Shown here one piece after another: positions 31,823 to 42,135 of a stretch of 64,000 nucleotides of DNA (the first letter of the stretch is position 1; every line of letters starts with the position of its first letter). The stretch lies in assembly GCF_009707385.1 (NCBI RefSeq), contig NZ_CP046115.1, positions 1,984,001 to 2,048,000 on the forward strand, given 5' to 3'. The position numbers and the translations under genes were made by a program. The notes beneath the pieces are model-generated. The model did not search any database, was not told where the DNA came from, and was given only the letters and a program-made list of their open reading frames with translations. The stretch comes from Klebsiella oxytoca (GTDB taxonomy: Bacteria > Pseudomonadota > Gammaproteobacteria > Enterobacterales > Enterobacteriaceae).

Positions 31823-33574
31823 CGAACCTGAACCGCCTAACCAGCGTAGCGGCCACGGAAAGCGATGTCGACTCTCTTGCTGTGTTGCCTGTGCAATCCG
31901 TTCCTGAATGGTTTGACGTAAAGTTTGTCCTTCACCATCCCAGATTAACTGGGTCAGAATGGGTAACGCTTCCGTTACGTCATCGACAGCCCAGATAAAG
32001 AACTGCTCATCCGCAACCGCCTGTTGCAGCTCCTGCGCCAGGCTAAGATGACGGACGTTGGCAGAAGGAATAATAACTCCCTGTTTGCCGGTCAGCCCAC
32101 GCTGTTGGCAAATAGCAAAGAAGCCTTCAATCTTCTCATTAAGTCCGCCAACCGGCTGTACACGACCAAACTGATCGACAGAGCCGGTAATAGCGATACT
32201 CTGGTTAATAGGTACATTAGCCAGCGAACTAATCAATGCGCACAGTTCGGCCATGGAGGCGCTATCCCCATCCACTTCACTGTAGGACTGTTCGAAGGTC
32301 AAGGAGGCAGTGAAGGGGAGCTGTTGCTCAAGTTCCAGCTCGGACATCAGGAACGCCTGCATAATCATCATGCCTTTTGCATGAATATTGCCACCCAGCT
32401 CGGCCTTGCGCTCTACGTCAATGAATTCGCCGTCACCAATATGTACTACACAGCTGATGCGCGAAGGTTCGCCAAACGCGCGCGGGTGACCCGGAAACTC
32501 GATGACGGACAGGGCGTTGATTTGCCCAACGCACTCGCCTTCGGTCTCGATCAGAATCTGTTCCTGAAGAATTTCGTCCTGGATGCGTTCAGCAAGATAG
32601 CCTTCTCGCCACAGACGACGCTCCAGCATGGTATGCATCTCTTCAGCGCTTATCTCGTCACCTTCACAGTATGCAGCGGCTTCACGAAGCTGACGGGCAA
32701 TCCAGAGCACGCAAAGGGGCAGAGTTTCCTGATCTCCTGTATAACGAGCGCCTTCCTGAATCAGCAGTGGCCAGGCATTTTCTGCCGGTCCCGGAAGCTC
32801 AAGCTGCCGGGCATTTTGCCAGACCCATTGACACCACTGTTTCAGCGTATCTGCATCAGCGATCTGCAGATTATCTTCATATTCGCTGTAGATAGCCTGT
32901 GTGGAAAGCTCGGGCTCCATTTCCTGGAAATCAGCAAGTGATTCCCGCTCGCCGACCAGAATAACTTTCAGGCTGAGCGGCATGGAAGGAACGCTCACCG
33001 GAAGAGGGCGGGACTCATCAAATGACAACCAGTCAAAGCGCTGACGGGTCACCATATTTTTTAGCCGCATCCACAGCAGCGGCTGGGCCAGTAAGGCGCG
33101 CAGGGAGAGAATCAGTACACCGCCGTTAGCGCGATGGACAAGGCCTGGTTGTAAAGTGATTTCACCATTAAACTGGCGCAGGCAGCCAAAGAGTTGCTCA
33201 GCTTCTACCCAATCAGCAGATTCAACCGGAGCAATGCTGGCAAAGTTATCTTCTGTTGTTTGTGCCGGCGAGAGTGAGACCTTTGCGCCATCAACCTGAT
33301 AGCGTACACCGCAGAGTGACGGTGATGGGTGGTGTAAGGTTCGCGCTTCGTGCGCTAACCACTGCAGATACTCCGGCTCTTCCGGGGCTTTAACCAGCAT
33401 GAATGGCGAAATAGCTGGCGTGAGCAAAAGCTGCTCCAGGGCGTAGAATAGACGAGGCTGCAGTTCGCCTGAGAGGGATGCCTCTGCCTGAGCTAAATCG
33501 GCTTGTGCAAACAGCGCCTGATAACTTTCCGTATCAGGAGCGAGATCGTTTCGGGTAAGTTTCGTAATGGTCAA
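31817..33574 (-). CDS. lonH: LonH (YcbZ), Lon-like protease family protein
   Basis: The 585-residue protein matches E. coli YcbZ (586) along its length. The C-terminal S16 protease domain has the catalytic Ser in VDGDSASMAELCALIS and the Lys in PVGGLNEKIEGFF. The N-terminal part is a degenerate AAA-like region without a clean Walker A, as is usual in this family. It is cytosolic. It is divergent from matP and ends inside the fabA control region. Confidence 0.93.
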   Translation of the reverse strand: MTITKLTRNDLAPDTESYQALFAQADLAQAEASLSGELQPRLFYALEQLLLTPAISPFMLVKAPEEPEYLQWLAHEARTLHHPSPSLCGVRYQVDGAKVSLSPAQTTEDNFASIAPVESADWVEAEQLFGCLRQFNGEITLQPGLVHRANGGVLILSLRALLAQPLLWMRLKNMVTRQRFDWLSFDESRPLPVSVPSMPLSLKVILVGERESLADFQEMEPELSTQAIYSEYEDNLQIADADTLKQWCQWVWQNARQLELPGPAENAWPLLIQEGARYTGDQETLPLCVLWIARQLREAAAYCEGDEISAEEMHTMLERRLWREGYLAERIQDEILQEQILIETEGECVGQINALSVIEFPGHPRAFGEPSRISCVVHIGDGEFIDVERKAELGGNIHAKGMMIMQAFLMSELELEQQLPFTASLTFEQSYSEVDGDSASMAELCALISSLANVPINQSIAITGSVDQFGRVQPVGGLNEKIEGFFAICQQRGLTGKQGVIIPSANVRHLSLAQELQQAVADEQFFIWAVDDVTEALPILTQLIWDGEGQTLRQTIQERIAQATQQESRHRFPWPLRWLGGSGSN

Positions 33575-33759
33575 AGTCGCTGTTTTTTAGTCAGATGTAA
33601 AACGCGCGATTATACATTATGCGAGGTCAGAGCACACGGGTGATTGCGCTTAACGCGGTGATATCGAATCTACCAACATCACGAAAGATGATTTATTCTC
33701 AGCACATCAACAAAAAACTGATATCCTGAAATGAGTTACACGGTCACATTGAGATCGCA

Positions 33760-34212
33760 ATGAAATATCAACAACTGGAAAATCTCGAAAGCGGCTGGAA
33801 ATGGGCATATCTGGTAAAAAAGCATCGGGAAGGTGAACTGATTACCCGCTACATTGAAGCCAGCGCTGCACAAGCTGCGGTAGAGGTATTGCTGACGCTC
33901 GAAAATGAACCCGTGCTGGTGAATACCTGGATTGAGCAGCATATGAATCCAGGGCTGGCGAACCGCATGAAGCAGACTATTCGTGCCCGACGTAAGCGTC
34001 ATTTTAATGCGGAGCATCAGCACACGCGCAAGAAGTCTATCGACCTTGAGTTTATGGTCTGGCAACGTCTGGCTGGCCTGGCGCAGAGGAGAGGTAAGAC
34101 TCTGTCAGAGACTATTGTGCAGTTGATTGAAGATGCTGAGCATAAAGAGAAATATGCCAGCAAAATGTCCAGCCTGAAGCATGATCTACAGGTGTTACTC
34201 GGTAAAGAGTGA
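33760..34212 (+). CDS. matP: MatP, Ter macrodomain organiser
   Basis: At 150 residues it has the E. coli length. An N-terminal four-helix region ([15 protein letters not shown]) is followed by a ribbon-helix-helix DNA-binding domain ([35 protein letters not shown]) and a C-terminal coiled coil that forms tetramers. MatP binds matS sites, condenses Ter, links it to the divisome through ZapB, and displaces MukBEF (encoded at 1–5365). It is divergent from lonH and ends before the ompA terminator. Confidence 0.97.
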   Translation: MKYQQLENLESGWKWAYLVKKHREGELITRYIEASAAQAAVEVLLTLENEPVLVNTWIEQHMNPGLANRMKQTIRARRKRHFNAEHQHTRKKSIDLEFMVWQRLAGLAQRRGKTLSETIVQLIEDAEHKEKYASKMSSLKHDLQVLLGKE

Positions 34213-34281
34213 GCAGATGCCAGATGGACATCTGGCTGTTGGGACTTATTCGATTCTGGTTTCGTTGTATAACGTTAGCCC

Positions 34282-34310
34282 AAAAAAAACCCCGCAATGC
34301 GGGGTTTTTT
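34282..34310. terminator. Bidirectional terminator between matP and ompA
   Basis: AACCCCGC, loop AAT, GCGGGGTT lies between eight A's and six T's. It lies 16 bp past the ompA stop on the minus strand and also serves matP on the plus strand. Confidence 0.9.
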
Positions 34311-34325
34311 CATTAACGGTATAAC

Positions 34326-35393
34326 TTAAGCCTGCGGCTGAGTTACGACGTCTTTGTAGCCTTTAACTTCGATTTCTACGCGACGATCCGGACCCAGGCA
34401 GTCGATCAGAGCTGCACGAGCTTTCACGTTGTCACAGGTGTTGCCAGTAACCGGGTTGGATTCACCCATACCGCGAGCAGAGATTTTGCTGGACGGGATA
34501 CCTTTGGATACCAGGTAATCAACAACGGACTGAGCACGTTTCTCAGACAGCTGCTGGTTGTAGGCATCAGAACCGATACGGTCGGTATAGCCCAGAACAA
34601 CTGCGGAACCATCTTTAGGATCCATGTTGCTCAGCTGGGTGTACAGCTGATCCAGAGCCTGCTGGCCTTCTGGTTTCAGAGTAGATTTGTTGAAGTTGAA
34701 CAGAACGTCAGACTTCAGGGTGAAGTGCTTAGTAGTCACTTCTGGAGCCGGAGCCGGAGCCGGAGCTACAACCGGAGCAACATCTTCCTGACCGAAACGG
34801 TAGGAAACACCCAGGCTCAGCATGCCGTTATCAGGACGGGTACCAACGGTGCCAGCGTCGCCGATGTTGTTAACCCACTGGTATTCCAGACGAGTTGCGA
34901 TGTCACGAGTAACAGCCCACTCTAAGCCGCCCGCGAATACCGGGGAGACACCAGTGTCGTGTTCGCTACGAGAAACGCCGTTAGCATAGTTGCCTTTGGA
35001 GTCAGCGCGCCAAACCATACCACCCAGACGGGTATAGATGTCCAGATCGTCAGTGATTGGGTAACCCAGTTTAGCAGTCAGCTGAACGCCCTGAGCTTTG
35101 AAAGCACCGTTGTTTACGCTGCCTTTATAAGCCATGCGGCCCAGCCAGTCATAACCCATCTCGAAACCGAGGTACGGGTTAACCTGGTAACCACCAAACG
35201 CACCAGCACCCAGCTGATCGTTACGAACCGGACCATTGTTGCCTTTGAAACCGTTACCGTAGAAACCGGTGTCGTGATACTGGGACCAGCCCAGTTTAGC
35301 ACCTGTATACCAGGTGTTATCTTTCGGAGCGGCCTGCGCTACGGTAGCGAAGCCAGCCAGTGCCACTGCAATCGCGATAGCTGTCTTTTTCAT
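34326..35393 (-). CDS. ompA: OmpA, outer-membrane protein A
   Basis: It has 355 residues from [21 protein letters not shown] (ATG at 35393; a 23-codon extension lies in the known long leader). An eight-stranded beta-barrel forms the first half, followed by the proline hinge ([13 protein letters not shown]) and a C-terminal OmpA-like peptidoglycan-binding domain ([28 protein letters not shown], with two cysteines in [17 protein letters not shown]). It anchors the outer membrane to murein and serves as a phage/colicin receptor. Extracellular loops ([15 protein letters not shown]) differ from E. coli, as is common. Confidence 0.98.
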   Translation of the reverse strand: MKKTAIAIAVALAGFATVAQAAPKDNTWYTGAKLGWSQYHDTGFYGNGFKGNNGPVRNDQLGAGAFGGYQVNPYLGFEMGYDWLGRMAYKGSVNNGAFKAQGVQLTAKLGYPITDDLDIYTRLGGMVWRADSKGNYANGVSRSEHDTGVSPVFAGGLEWAVTRDIATRLEYQWVNNIGDAGTVGTRPDNGMLSLGVSYRFGQEDVAPVVAPAPAPAPEVTTKHFTLKSDVLFNFNKSTLKPEGQQALDQLYTQLSNMDPKDGSAVVLGYTDRIGSDAYNQQLSEKRAQSVVDYLVSKGIPSSKISARGMGESNPVTGNTCDNVKARAALIDCLGPDRRVEIEVKGYKDVVTQPQA

Positions 35394-35746
35394 TTTTTGC
35401 GCCTCATTATCATCCAAAATTCGCCATGAAGTTTCAAAAGACCTCACGGTTAAATCCTTCACCCGGGGCGTGACTTGTTGTTAACTATGCTGATACATGC
35501 AGCGTAAGCCGATCACCCCTGGCGATGTAAAGTCTACAACTTAGTTCGAAACTTACAAGTGTGAACTCCGTCAGGCATATGAAAAAAAAGGGTTGTGTAC
35601 ACAATGTTTAATAAATAGGGTGGGTATTCATCAACCCTGAAAAAGTCGCGAACCCGCATCAGACAAGCATTTTAACAAAAATACCTCTCATGAAAGCCTG
35701 CCCAACGTCAGGATAAAAAAAAATCCAGGATTAATCCTAAACTCAC
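35394..35746 (-). promoter_or_regulatory. ompA leader and promoter region, sulA 3' flank
   Basis: No gene is present. By analogy with E. coli, the ompA mRNA carries a leader of more than 100 nt that stabilises it and is the target of the sRNA MicA; the start-proximal AGGCGCAAAAAATG ribosome site is visible. Near sulA (35713–35739) the minus strand shows AGGATTAATCCT followed by a run of T's, a possible weak sulA terminator. Confidence 0.5.
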
Positions 35747-36256
35747 TCAATGATAAAGATTTGAGTGAATTTTCAGCCCCGAAAGTTGTCTGCCAGGCTG
35801 ATTAGTCCTTCTCACCGGGCGCATAATGAAGCCCATCGCGTGACCCTCTTCAGCAGCGGCAACCAGTCGTTCATGTTCTTCAACGCTGAGTTCATCTGAT
35901 AGCCAGCCAATGACTACGCTGTAATTTCCGGTTCGCAGGGATCGAACCATTGACTCCAGGGTGTCAGAAGGGGAGAGCTGGCTGATCTGCATAACTTTTG
36001 ATAGCGGCAGACCGGAAGACTGTACCCACTCACGGCTCAATTTCTGCTGCGGAGTAAGCCAGAGCTGCCAGCGCGATTGCTGACCAAGCTGCTGTAATAA
36101 AGGAAGCAATAGCAGCTGGGTCATCATAGGCTGATCTTCTCTATAAACTATTTCACTGATCAGCCCGTTTGCTGGCTGTTCGGCAGCGTCATGAGAGCGA
36201 CGATGTACTGAAGTAGAAGTCAGTTGTGAACGATTTGCATGAGCTGATGTAAACAT
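35747..36256 (-). CDS. sulA: SulA, SOS-induced inhibitor of FtsZ
   Basis: It is 169 residues, the expected length. The conserved core is seen in [41 protein letters not shown] and [19 protein letters not shown]. SulA binds FtsZ monomers and blocks ring assembly during DNA damage; Lon removes it afterwards through the C-terminal tail (here ending SNLYH). The N-terminal 40 residues are variable, as in other SulA proteins. Transcription is under the perfect LexA box upstream. Confidence 0.95.
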   Translation of the reverse strand: MFTSAHANRSQLTSTSVHRRSHDAAEQPANGLISEIVYREDQPMMTQLLLLPLLQQLGQQSRWQLWLTPQQKLSREWVQSSGLPLSKVMQISQLSPSDTLESMVRSLRTGNYSVVIGWLSDELSVEEHERLVAAAEEGHAMGFIMRPVRRTNQPGRQLSGLKIHSNLYH

Positions 36257-36278
36257 AGTCTATCCCGCCTGTGTGTTA

Positions 36279-36319
36279 CTGTATGCATATACAGTATATG
36301 CGGTAGGCGGAAAGATCAA
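36279..36319 (-). promoter_or_regulatory. sulA promoter with perfect LexA (SOS) box
   Basis: CTGTATGCATATACAG (36279–36294) is a full CTGT-N8-ACAG palindrome. On the minus strand the –35 is TTGATC (36314–36319) and the –10 is TACTGT (36291–36296), 17 bp apart, so LexA covers the –10. The same arrangement is known in E. coli sulA. Confidence 0.92.
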
Positions 36320-36717
36320 CCAGATTTTATCTCTGGATGAATGAAATTTGTACGCTTCATTGAGTGAACATGAACTGAGAATGGCTCACGACATTGCGTG
36401 CATAATGTGAATTCATCCCACCGCTATTTTTTCTTAACTAAATTGTCTGTATTAATTTTTGTCTTAACCATACGAGCGCGGGTAATGATACCTGGATTCC
36501 TCTATCTTCTTGTGTTCAAAATAAATTGAGCATTTTGCCTTTACAGACTTTGACTTCATAAAGACGCTATTTTCTGAAAGCGGCTCGCAAAAAAACAAAC
36601 TGATTAAAATAAAGAGATAATTCATGTTGCTGCACAAAGGGAAGTCACTTATTTTCTTTAATAACGGTTCCGTTAACAAATTTGTGTCTTATTTACATGA
36701 TTAAGAAAGGAATAATC
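36320..36717. other. Intergenic region upstream of sxy
   Basis: This A+T-rich stretch of about 400 bp lies between the divergent sulA and sxy genes and has no convincing ORF or RNA gene. In E. coli, sxy expression is controlled by a CRP-S site and a structured leader. A GTGAATTCAT segment near 36408 could be part of a CRP-like site, but I cannot assign it confidently. Confidence 0.4.
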
Positions 36718-37341
36718 ATGAAGAAACTTGTATGTCTCAGGATCCATCAGTTTCGGGCGTGTTTGTCTCCATTAGGCAAAATAAGCTGCCGTCCCCTGTT
36801 TGGCGGCTATAGCCTGGCGATAGATAATACCGTTTTCGCCATGATGGCAGAAGGTGAAATCTATCTTCGGGTTTGCGAGCAGAGCGCAGCGTACCGCGTA
36901 GCACATAAAACCCCGCTTTTGAAGATGCATAAGAATGGCCGTCTGGTTTCGCTAAAGTATTATCATATAGATGAAGAACTCTGGCGTGATAGCAAAATGC
37001 TTTTTCATTTATCATCCCTTTCATTACAGACTGCTCGTAATGAAAAACATCGCCAGCGCTACTCAGGGAGATTAAAAAACTTACCCAATATCAGTTTTCA
37101 TATGGAGCTACAGCTGATTAATTCCGGCATCACAGATGAATTAATGCTGCGTAGAATTGGGGCCAAAGAAGCCTGGCTGAGGTTACGAAAAATGAATAAA
37201 GCGCTGACGGTTAATGTTCTTTATGCGTTAGAGGGGGCACTTGCCGGCGTACATGCGGCCACGCTCCCAACGCAACAGCGTCAGGAGCTTGAGGAGTGGG
37301 CGGCAGAACAGGTGCAGAGGATTGAGGTTTACTCTGGTTGA
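36718..37341 (+). CDS. sxy: Sxy (TfoX), competence regulator
   Basis: It has 207 residues from MKKLVCLRIHQFRACLS (ATG at 36718, with AAGAAAGGA upstream; 12 upstream in-frame codons were rejected). The N-terminal TfoX domain (CRPLFGGYSLAIDNTVFAMMAEGEIYLR) and C-terminal domain (LRRIGAKEAWLRLR, LYALEGALAGVHAATLP) are both present. With CRP it activates CRP-S promoters of DNA-uptake genes. It is more divergent from E. coli than its neighbours, which is usual for Sxy. Its last 13 bp overlap yccS on the other strand. Confidence 0.92.
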   Translation: MKKLVCLRIHQFRACLSPLGKISCRPLFGGYSLAIDNTVFAMMAEGEIYLRVCEQSAAYRVAHKTPLLKMHKNGRLVSLKYYHIDEELWRDSKMLFHLSSLSLQTARNEKHRQRYSGRLKNLPNISFHMELQLINSGITDELMLRRIGAKEAWLRLRKMNKALTVNVLYALEGALAGVHAATLPTQQRQELEEWAAEQVQRIEVYSG

Positions 37342-39464
37342 ATCTCAACCTGGCGCTGAAGCCGACAAATTTCAGGTAACAGCGCCAGTAGCAGTCCGAT
37401 TTGTTGCAGAACTAAAGGCTCTTTACTGTCGGCTCGAGGATCGAGATGCTGAATTCGGGTCTGCAGGCTTGTTAAAGCTTGCTGTACCCGTTGCTCATCG
37501 GCCGGAGAGTGGTGCAATACGTCATCAACATAACAAACGGCATCGTCCAGCAGCGCCAGGATATCTGGCGTTGCCAGCTTTTCCCTGTGGGCTCCAAGAG
37601 CGGAAATATAGCTGGTAAAAGTATGATTCAGGCACAGCAATCGAAAGGCGGTCTCTCGCATTTGTGCATTGGTTTTTGGTTCTGTAGATAAGTTTGATAC
37701 TACGGATGCTAATTCACCATCCCTGCTGTGCGCCGCTCTGCGCGCTATACGGTAGGCAAGACGGTTATCGCGTCCCTGGTGATATTGCTCAAGTATGGCA
37801 TCTAAATAGCGGCAGTTGGCGTTGATTGCTTGTTCAAGAACGCGCGGTAGGTTGCGGAATTTCCAGTCCGGCCAGATAAAACTTACTGCAGCCCATGCAA
37901 TAGCACAGCCGATCAACGTGTCAATTATACGCGGTAGGGCAACTTCGAATCCTTCACCCAGCAGGTTAAAGCACAACAAAACCAGCAGGGTAATAAACAT
38001 TGTCGCATGCGCGTACTGCACATTACGGAAAGCGAAGAACAGCACGCCGGTCAGAACAATTAAAACCAACTGCCCTTCAACGGATGGAACGAGGAGCAGC
38101 ACTGGAAGGCCTACCGCCACTCCAACCAGCGTCCCGATTATCCTTAACGCCAGACGGTGACGGGTGGCGTTATAGTTTGGCTGGCAAACAAACAGGCTGG
38201 TCAGCAATATCCAGTAACCATGGTTCAGGCCGGTCAGTTGGATAAAAGCATAACCTGCGCACAGCACTAGCGACATTCGGACCGCATGGCGAAACAGGGC
38301 TGACTCCGGGGACATATTGCTACGTAAGCGCAGCCAGATATCGCTGAAACCATTTGGTTGGTCGTCTGCCAACAGATTTTCCGTGCTGTTGTTCGGCGCA
38401 ACGGTGGTCTGGACTGATTCAATGGTTGCCAGCTGAGCGTCAATTGCCCGTAAATTATTGAGCAAAAAGCCCAATGCTTTGATCTGCTCCGCAGGAGCTC
38501 CGCTGGCTTTCACGCGATCGAGCGCGGCGTCGAGATGCATAAAAGCACGTTCAAAGTGAGTGTCGTGCAGGTAGGGTTCCCGTAGCAGGATCGCGCGAGA
38601 CAGTTTATGGCAAGCCTGCGCCTGCATTGACAACATACGCTGAAAGCGGAACATCACGTCACTGTAGCGAAAATGTTCGCGCAGCGTTTGGTACTGAATA
38701 TGCGAGGAACTGGCGCGCTCGTGGATATCCTGCGCCACAAAGTAGTATTGTAAAGTCCGACGAGTGCCGCGCTGACCGCGGTCCCCGCGCAGGCGAGTCA
38801 GGAGAGAGACTTTAGTTTGGTTAAGCGTAGTGACCAGCTGGCCGTTCGCTATTGCCAGGTCGTACAGCGGTGCCTGGCTTTCATCTTCTAAATCCGGATC
38901 GAACAGGCGTGATTTTAGTTCCAGGTAGTGAGCCAGCTGCTCGTAGCTACGAGCCAGGTTGTCCTGAAGGGGACGAATGGGGAAAATAAGATGCCCGGCG
39001 AGCGTGAGTAAGTTGTACCACACCGCTCCTGCCAGTAAAAATAACGGCTGGAGATACCAGTGGCTGTAGAGCGTCACCCCTAACATGGTATAGATGGCGA
39101 TTAATAACGCGCCAAAGGCGATTGTCGCATAGCGCTGTCCCAGTCCACCGAGCAAAATAAAACCTATCGTGGAAGCGGTTAGTCCTGCTGCGAATAACCA
39201 GGGCCAGGGGAAGAGCAGTTCCACTGACGCTGAAGCAATAAAAAAGCATACGAGGGTGATAGCCAGATTACGCAGACGTCCTGTCAGGCGGTCATCAAGG
39301 TCGGTCAGCGCTGCGGCAACAACCCCAAGCGTTAAAGGGATCGTTAGTTTTACTTCACCGAGCCACCAGGGAAATGCGGTCGTACCGCAGAGTGCGATAA
39401 ATATTCTGATGTTATACAACCAGGCGCTGTTCCAGGTATAGCGGTGTAGCAGGGGGCTAAGCAT
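37329..39464 (-). CDS. yccS: YccS, FUSC-family inner-membrane protein
   Basis: The 711-residue protein consists of two copies of a hydrophobic multi-helix block (about residues 20–165 and 390–515), each followed by a helical cytoplasmic domain. This is the FUSC/YccS layout seen in putative aromatic-acid or efflux-type exporters. The characteristic second block contains FVCQPNYNATRHRLALRIIGT. The substrate is unknown. E. coli YccS is 717 residues. yccF lies 17 bp upstream on the same strand, so they are likely co-transcribed. Confidence 0.92.
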   Translation of the reverse strand: MLSPLLHRYTWNSAWLYNIRIFIALCGTTAFPWWLGEVKLTIPLTLGVVAAALTDLDDRLTGRLRNLAITLVCFFIASASVELLFPWPWLFAAGLTASTIGFILLGGLGQRYATIAFGALLIAIYTMLGVTLYSHWYLQPLFLLAGAVWYNLLTLAGHLIFPIRPLQDNLARSYEQLAHYLELKSRLFDPDLEDESQAPLYDLAIANGQLVTTLNQTKVSLLTRLRGDRGQRGTRRTLQYYFVAQDIHERASSSHIQYQTLREHFRYSDVMFRFQRMLSMQAQACHKLSRAILLREPYLHDTHFERAFMHLDAALDRVKASGAPAEQIKALGFLLNNLRAIDAQLATIESVQTTVAPNNSTENLLADDQPNGFSDIWLRLRSNMSPESALFRHAVRMSLVLCAGYAFIQLTGLNHGYWILLTSLFVCQPNYNATRHRLALRIIGTLVGVAVGLPVLLLVPSVEGQLVLIVLTGVLFFAFRNVQYAHATMFITLLVLLCFNLLGEGFEVALPRIIDTLIGCAIAWAAVSFIWPDWKFRNLPRVLEQAINANCRYLDAILEQYHQGRDNRLAYRIARRAAHSRDGELASVVSNLSTEPKTNAQMRETAFRLLCLNHTFTSYISALGAHREKLATPDILALLDDAVCYVDDVLHHSPADEQRVQQALTSLQTRIQHLDPRADSKEPLVLQQIGLLLALLPEICRLQRQVEIQPE

Positions 39465-39481
39465 TTCTCTGTTCCATTCAA

Positions 39482-39928
39482 TTACTGAAAGCGGCGGCGC
39501 GCATTAGCTTCGCGAGCGGCACGAGCAGTCTCGACGGAAACGACTCGACGGCCTACTGGCCATAGGGCAATCGCGGCGATTTTAAAATTGGCGATACCAA
39601 CCGGGATGCCGATGATGGTCAGACACTGTGCGATTCCGCAAAAGATATGCATCAGACAGAGCCACCAGCCAAAGAAGATAAACCATAAAATATTCAACAG
39701 GGTCCCACCTGCGTTTAACAGGCTATTCTTTCCCTGAGGATCGAGTTCATCGACATGCACGGCTTCATTACCATAAGGAAGAAGAGAGAGTTTTGTAATT
39801 TCCCAGCAGGATCGGGTGAGGGGCAGAGTGAAGATCAATACAATGCTGACCAGCGTTGCCAGAAGCCAGCCGAGCGTGGTGGCGAATCCGCCGAGGATAA
39901 AGTTTAAAATATTCAGAACGGTACGCAT
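39482..39928 (-). CDS. yccF: YccF, small inner-membrane protein (DUF307)
   Basis: It has 148 residues from MRTVLNILNFILGGFATTLG; the open frame to 40024 adds unconserved residues. It has hydrophobic helices near residues 5–30, 65–90 and 95–125, a Gly-rich first helix and a basic, Arg-rich C-terminal tail (EANARRRFQ). No biochemical function is established for this family. It is the first gene of a yccF-yccS unit and divergent from helD. Confidence 0.92.
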   Translation of the reverse strand: MRTVLNILNFILGGFATTLGWLLATLVSIVLIFTLPLTRSCWEITKLSLLPYGNEAVHVDELDPQGKNSLLNAGGTLLNILWFIFFGWWLCLMHIFCGIAQCLTIIGIPVGIANFKIAAIALWPVGRRVVSVETARAAREANARRRFQ

Positions 39929-40050
39929 AAACCCTCTGGTTAATTCCGTAGATAATAAGTCCCGGCTATTGTAGCGTTTTTTACGCTGGAGCACCCGGTC
40001 GCTGGCGGTTAAACTGAAAAACATCCAACCTGATTGAAATTCGACATTAT

Positions 40051-42105
40051 ATGGAACTTAGAGCGACAACATTGGGCAAACGCATGGCTCAGCATCCTTA
40101 TGATAGGGTGCAACTTCTTAATGCCGGGGTAAAGGTTTCCGGTGATAGTCATGAATATCTTATACCTTTCAATCAGTTATTATCAATTCATTGCAAGCGT
40201 GGCCTGGTGTGGGGAGAGCTGGAGTTTATCCTTCCCGGCGATAAAGTTGTGCGTTTGCATGGTACCGAATGGAACGAAACCCAGCGTTTTTATCATCATC
40301 TCAACACCCTCTGGCAGCAGTGGAGCGCGGAAATGAGCGATATTTCTGCTGATGTGCTTCGTCAGCAGCTCGCTGAAGTGGCTCGTTCCAGCGCAGACGG
40401 GAAATGGTTAACGCGTCAGCAGGTGGCTGATATTCAGATAAAAATACGGCATGCCTTAAGTGGATTACCAGTGCCAACAAGCCGACTTGACGCATTTGAT
40501 AACTGCCGAGAGCTATGGCGCCAATGTCAGAGTTGGTTAAGTGATACTGAAAAAGCCAGGCTTGAGCATAATCGAAAATTTACTGAGTCAATGCTGGAGC
40601 AATATCGTGGTTTTTTTGCGGCAGTTGAATCATCGCCGTTGAACCCAGCTCAGGCAAGAGCAGTGGTGAACGGCGAGCGTTCATTGTTAGTTCTGGCTGG
40701 AGCCGGTAGCGGTAAGACGTCGGTGTTAGTGGCGCGTGCTGGCTGGTTATTAACGCGCGGTGAAGCAGCGGCAGACCAAATTTTACTGCTGGCGTTTGGA
40801 AGGCAAGCCGCGCAGGAGATGGATGAGCGCATCCGTGAGCGCCTGGGTACCGAAGAGATCTCAGCGCGAACTTTTCATTCTCTCGCTCTGCATATTATTC
40901 AGCAGGGCAGTAAGAAAGTCCCGATGATTAGTAAGCTGGAAAGCGACAGCGCTGCGCGGCAAAAACTCTTAATACAGAGCTGGCAGCAACAGTGCCAGGA
41001 GAAAAAAGCGCAGGCGAAAGGCTGGCGACTATGGCTGGAAGAAGAAATGGACTGGCAGATCCCCGAGGGAGATTTCTGGCAGGATAAAAAGTTGCAGCGC
41101 CGTATCGCCAGCCGCCTCGATCGCTGGGTTAGTCTGATGCGTATGCACGGCGGCTCTCAGGCCGAAATGATTGCCGGAGCTCCTGAAGAGGTTCGCGATC
41201 TTTTTGGCAAGCGCGTCAAGCTGATGGCTCCTTTACTTAAAGCGTGGAAAACCGCGTTAAAAGATGAAAATGCCGTCGATTTTTCCGGCTTGATTCATCA
41301 GGCGATTAATATTCTTGATAAGGGAAGGTTTGTCAGCCCGTGGAAGCATATCCTGGTAGATGAGTTTCAGGATATCTCCCCGCAGCGGGCATCCTTACTT
41401 GCTGCGTTACGCCGTCAAAATACCCAAACCACGCTATTTGCTGTTGGTGATGACTGGCAGGCGATTTACCGTTTTAGTGGGGCTCAGCTCTCGCTGACGA
41501 CGGCCTTTAATCACTATTTTGGTGAAGGGGACTGCTGTGCGCTTGACACTACCTATCGTTTCAACAGCCGGATAGGAGAGATTGCGAACGGGTTTATCCA
41601 GCAAAACCCGCATCAGCTGACGAAACCGTTAAATAGCCTGGCCGCAGGGGATAAAAAAGCGGTGATGTTGTTGGCAGAAGATAAACTCGACGATCTGCTT
41701 GATAAAATGAGCGGTTATGTAAAACGGGAACAGCGGATTTTACTATTAGCTCGCTATCATCATTTGAAGCCTGCGGCGTTAGAAAAAGCCGCGACGCGCT
41801 GGCCGCATCTGCAGCTTGATTTTATGACTATTCATGCCAGTAAAGGACAACAGGCAGATTACGTCATTATCCTTGGTCTTCAGGAGGGAGATGATGCATT
41901 CCCCGCACCGGCGCGTGAGTCGATTATGGAGCAGGCTTTGTTACCGCAGCCGGAGGATTTTCCTGATGCCGAAGAGAGACGATTGCTGTATGTCGCCATT
42001 ACCCGAGCCCGTCTGCGCGTATGGTTATTGTTTAGTAAAGAACGGCCTTCCCCGTTTGTTGCAATGTTAGAAGCGTTGGACGTGCCGGTAGCAAGAAAGC
42101 CGTAA
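40051..42105 (+). CDS. helD: HelD, DNA helicase IV (UvrD/Rep superfamily 1)
   Basis: At 684 residues it equals the E. coli length. An N-terminal HelD-specific region (about 1–190) precedes the SF1 motor: motif I LAGAGSGKTS with Lys222, motif II ILVDEFQDISP, motif III VGDDWQAIYRFSGA, motif IV TTYRFNSRIGE, motif V FMTIHASKGQQADYV, and motif VI RRLLYVAITRAR. It is an ATP-dependent 3'-to-5' helicase acting in recombination and repair. It is distinct from the RNA-polymerase-associated HelD of Gram-positives. It converges with mgsA. Confidence 0.96.
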   Translation: MELRATTLGKRMAQHPYDRVQLLNAGVKVSGDSHEYLIPFNQLLSIHCKRGLVWGELEFILPGDKVVRLHGTEWNETQRFYHHLNTLWQQWSAEMSDISADVLRQQLAEVARSSADGKWLTRQQVADIQIKIRHALSGLPVPTSRLDAFDNCRELWRQCQSWLSDTEKARLEHNRKFTESMLEQYRGFFAAVESSPLNPAQARAVVNGERSLLVLAGAGSGKTSVLVARAGWLLTRGEAAADQILLLAFGRQAAQEMDERIRERLGTEEISARTFHSLALHIIQQGSKKVPMISKLESDSAARQKLLIQSWQQQCQEKKAQAKGWRLWLEEEMDWQIPEGDFWQDKKLQRRIASRLDRWVSLMRMHGGSQAEMIAGAPEEVRDLFGKRVKLMAPLLKAWKTALKDENAVDFSGLIHQAINILDKGRFVSPWKHILVDEFQDISPQRASLLAALRRQNTQTTLFAVGDDWQAIYRFSGAQLSLTTAFNHYFGEGDCCALDTTYRFNSRIGEIANGFIQQNPHQLTKPLNSLAAGDKKAVMLLAEDKLDDLLDKMSGYVKREQRILLLARYHHLKPAALEKAATRWPHLQLDFMTIHASKGQQADYVIILGLQEGDDAFPAPARESIMEQALLPQPEDFPDAEERRLLYVAITRARLRVWLLFSKERPSPFVAMLEALDVPVARKP

Positions 42106-42108
42106 TGA

Positions 42109-42135
42109 CTGGCGGCATGGCCGCCAGCGTGTTTT
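42109..42135 (+). terminator. helD terminator at the helD/mgsA convergence
   Basis: CTGGCGGC, loop ATG, GCCGCCAG is followed by CGTGTTTT on the plus strand, three bases past the helD stop and reaching the mgsA stop. Confidence 0.85.
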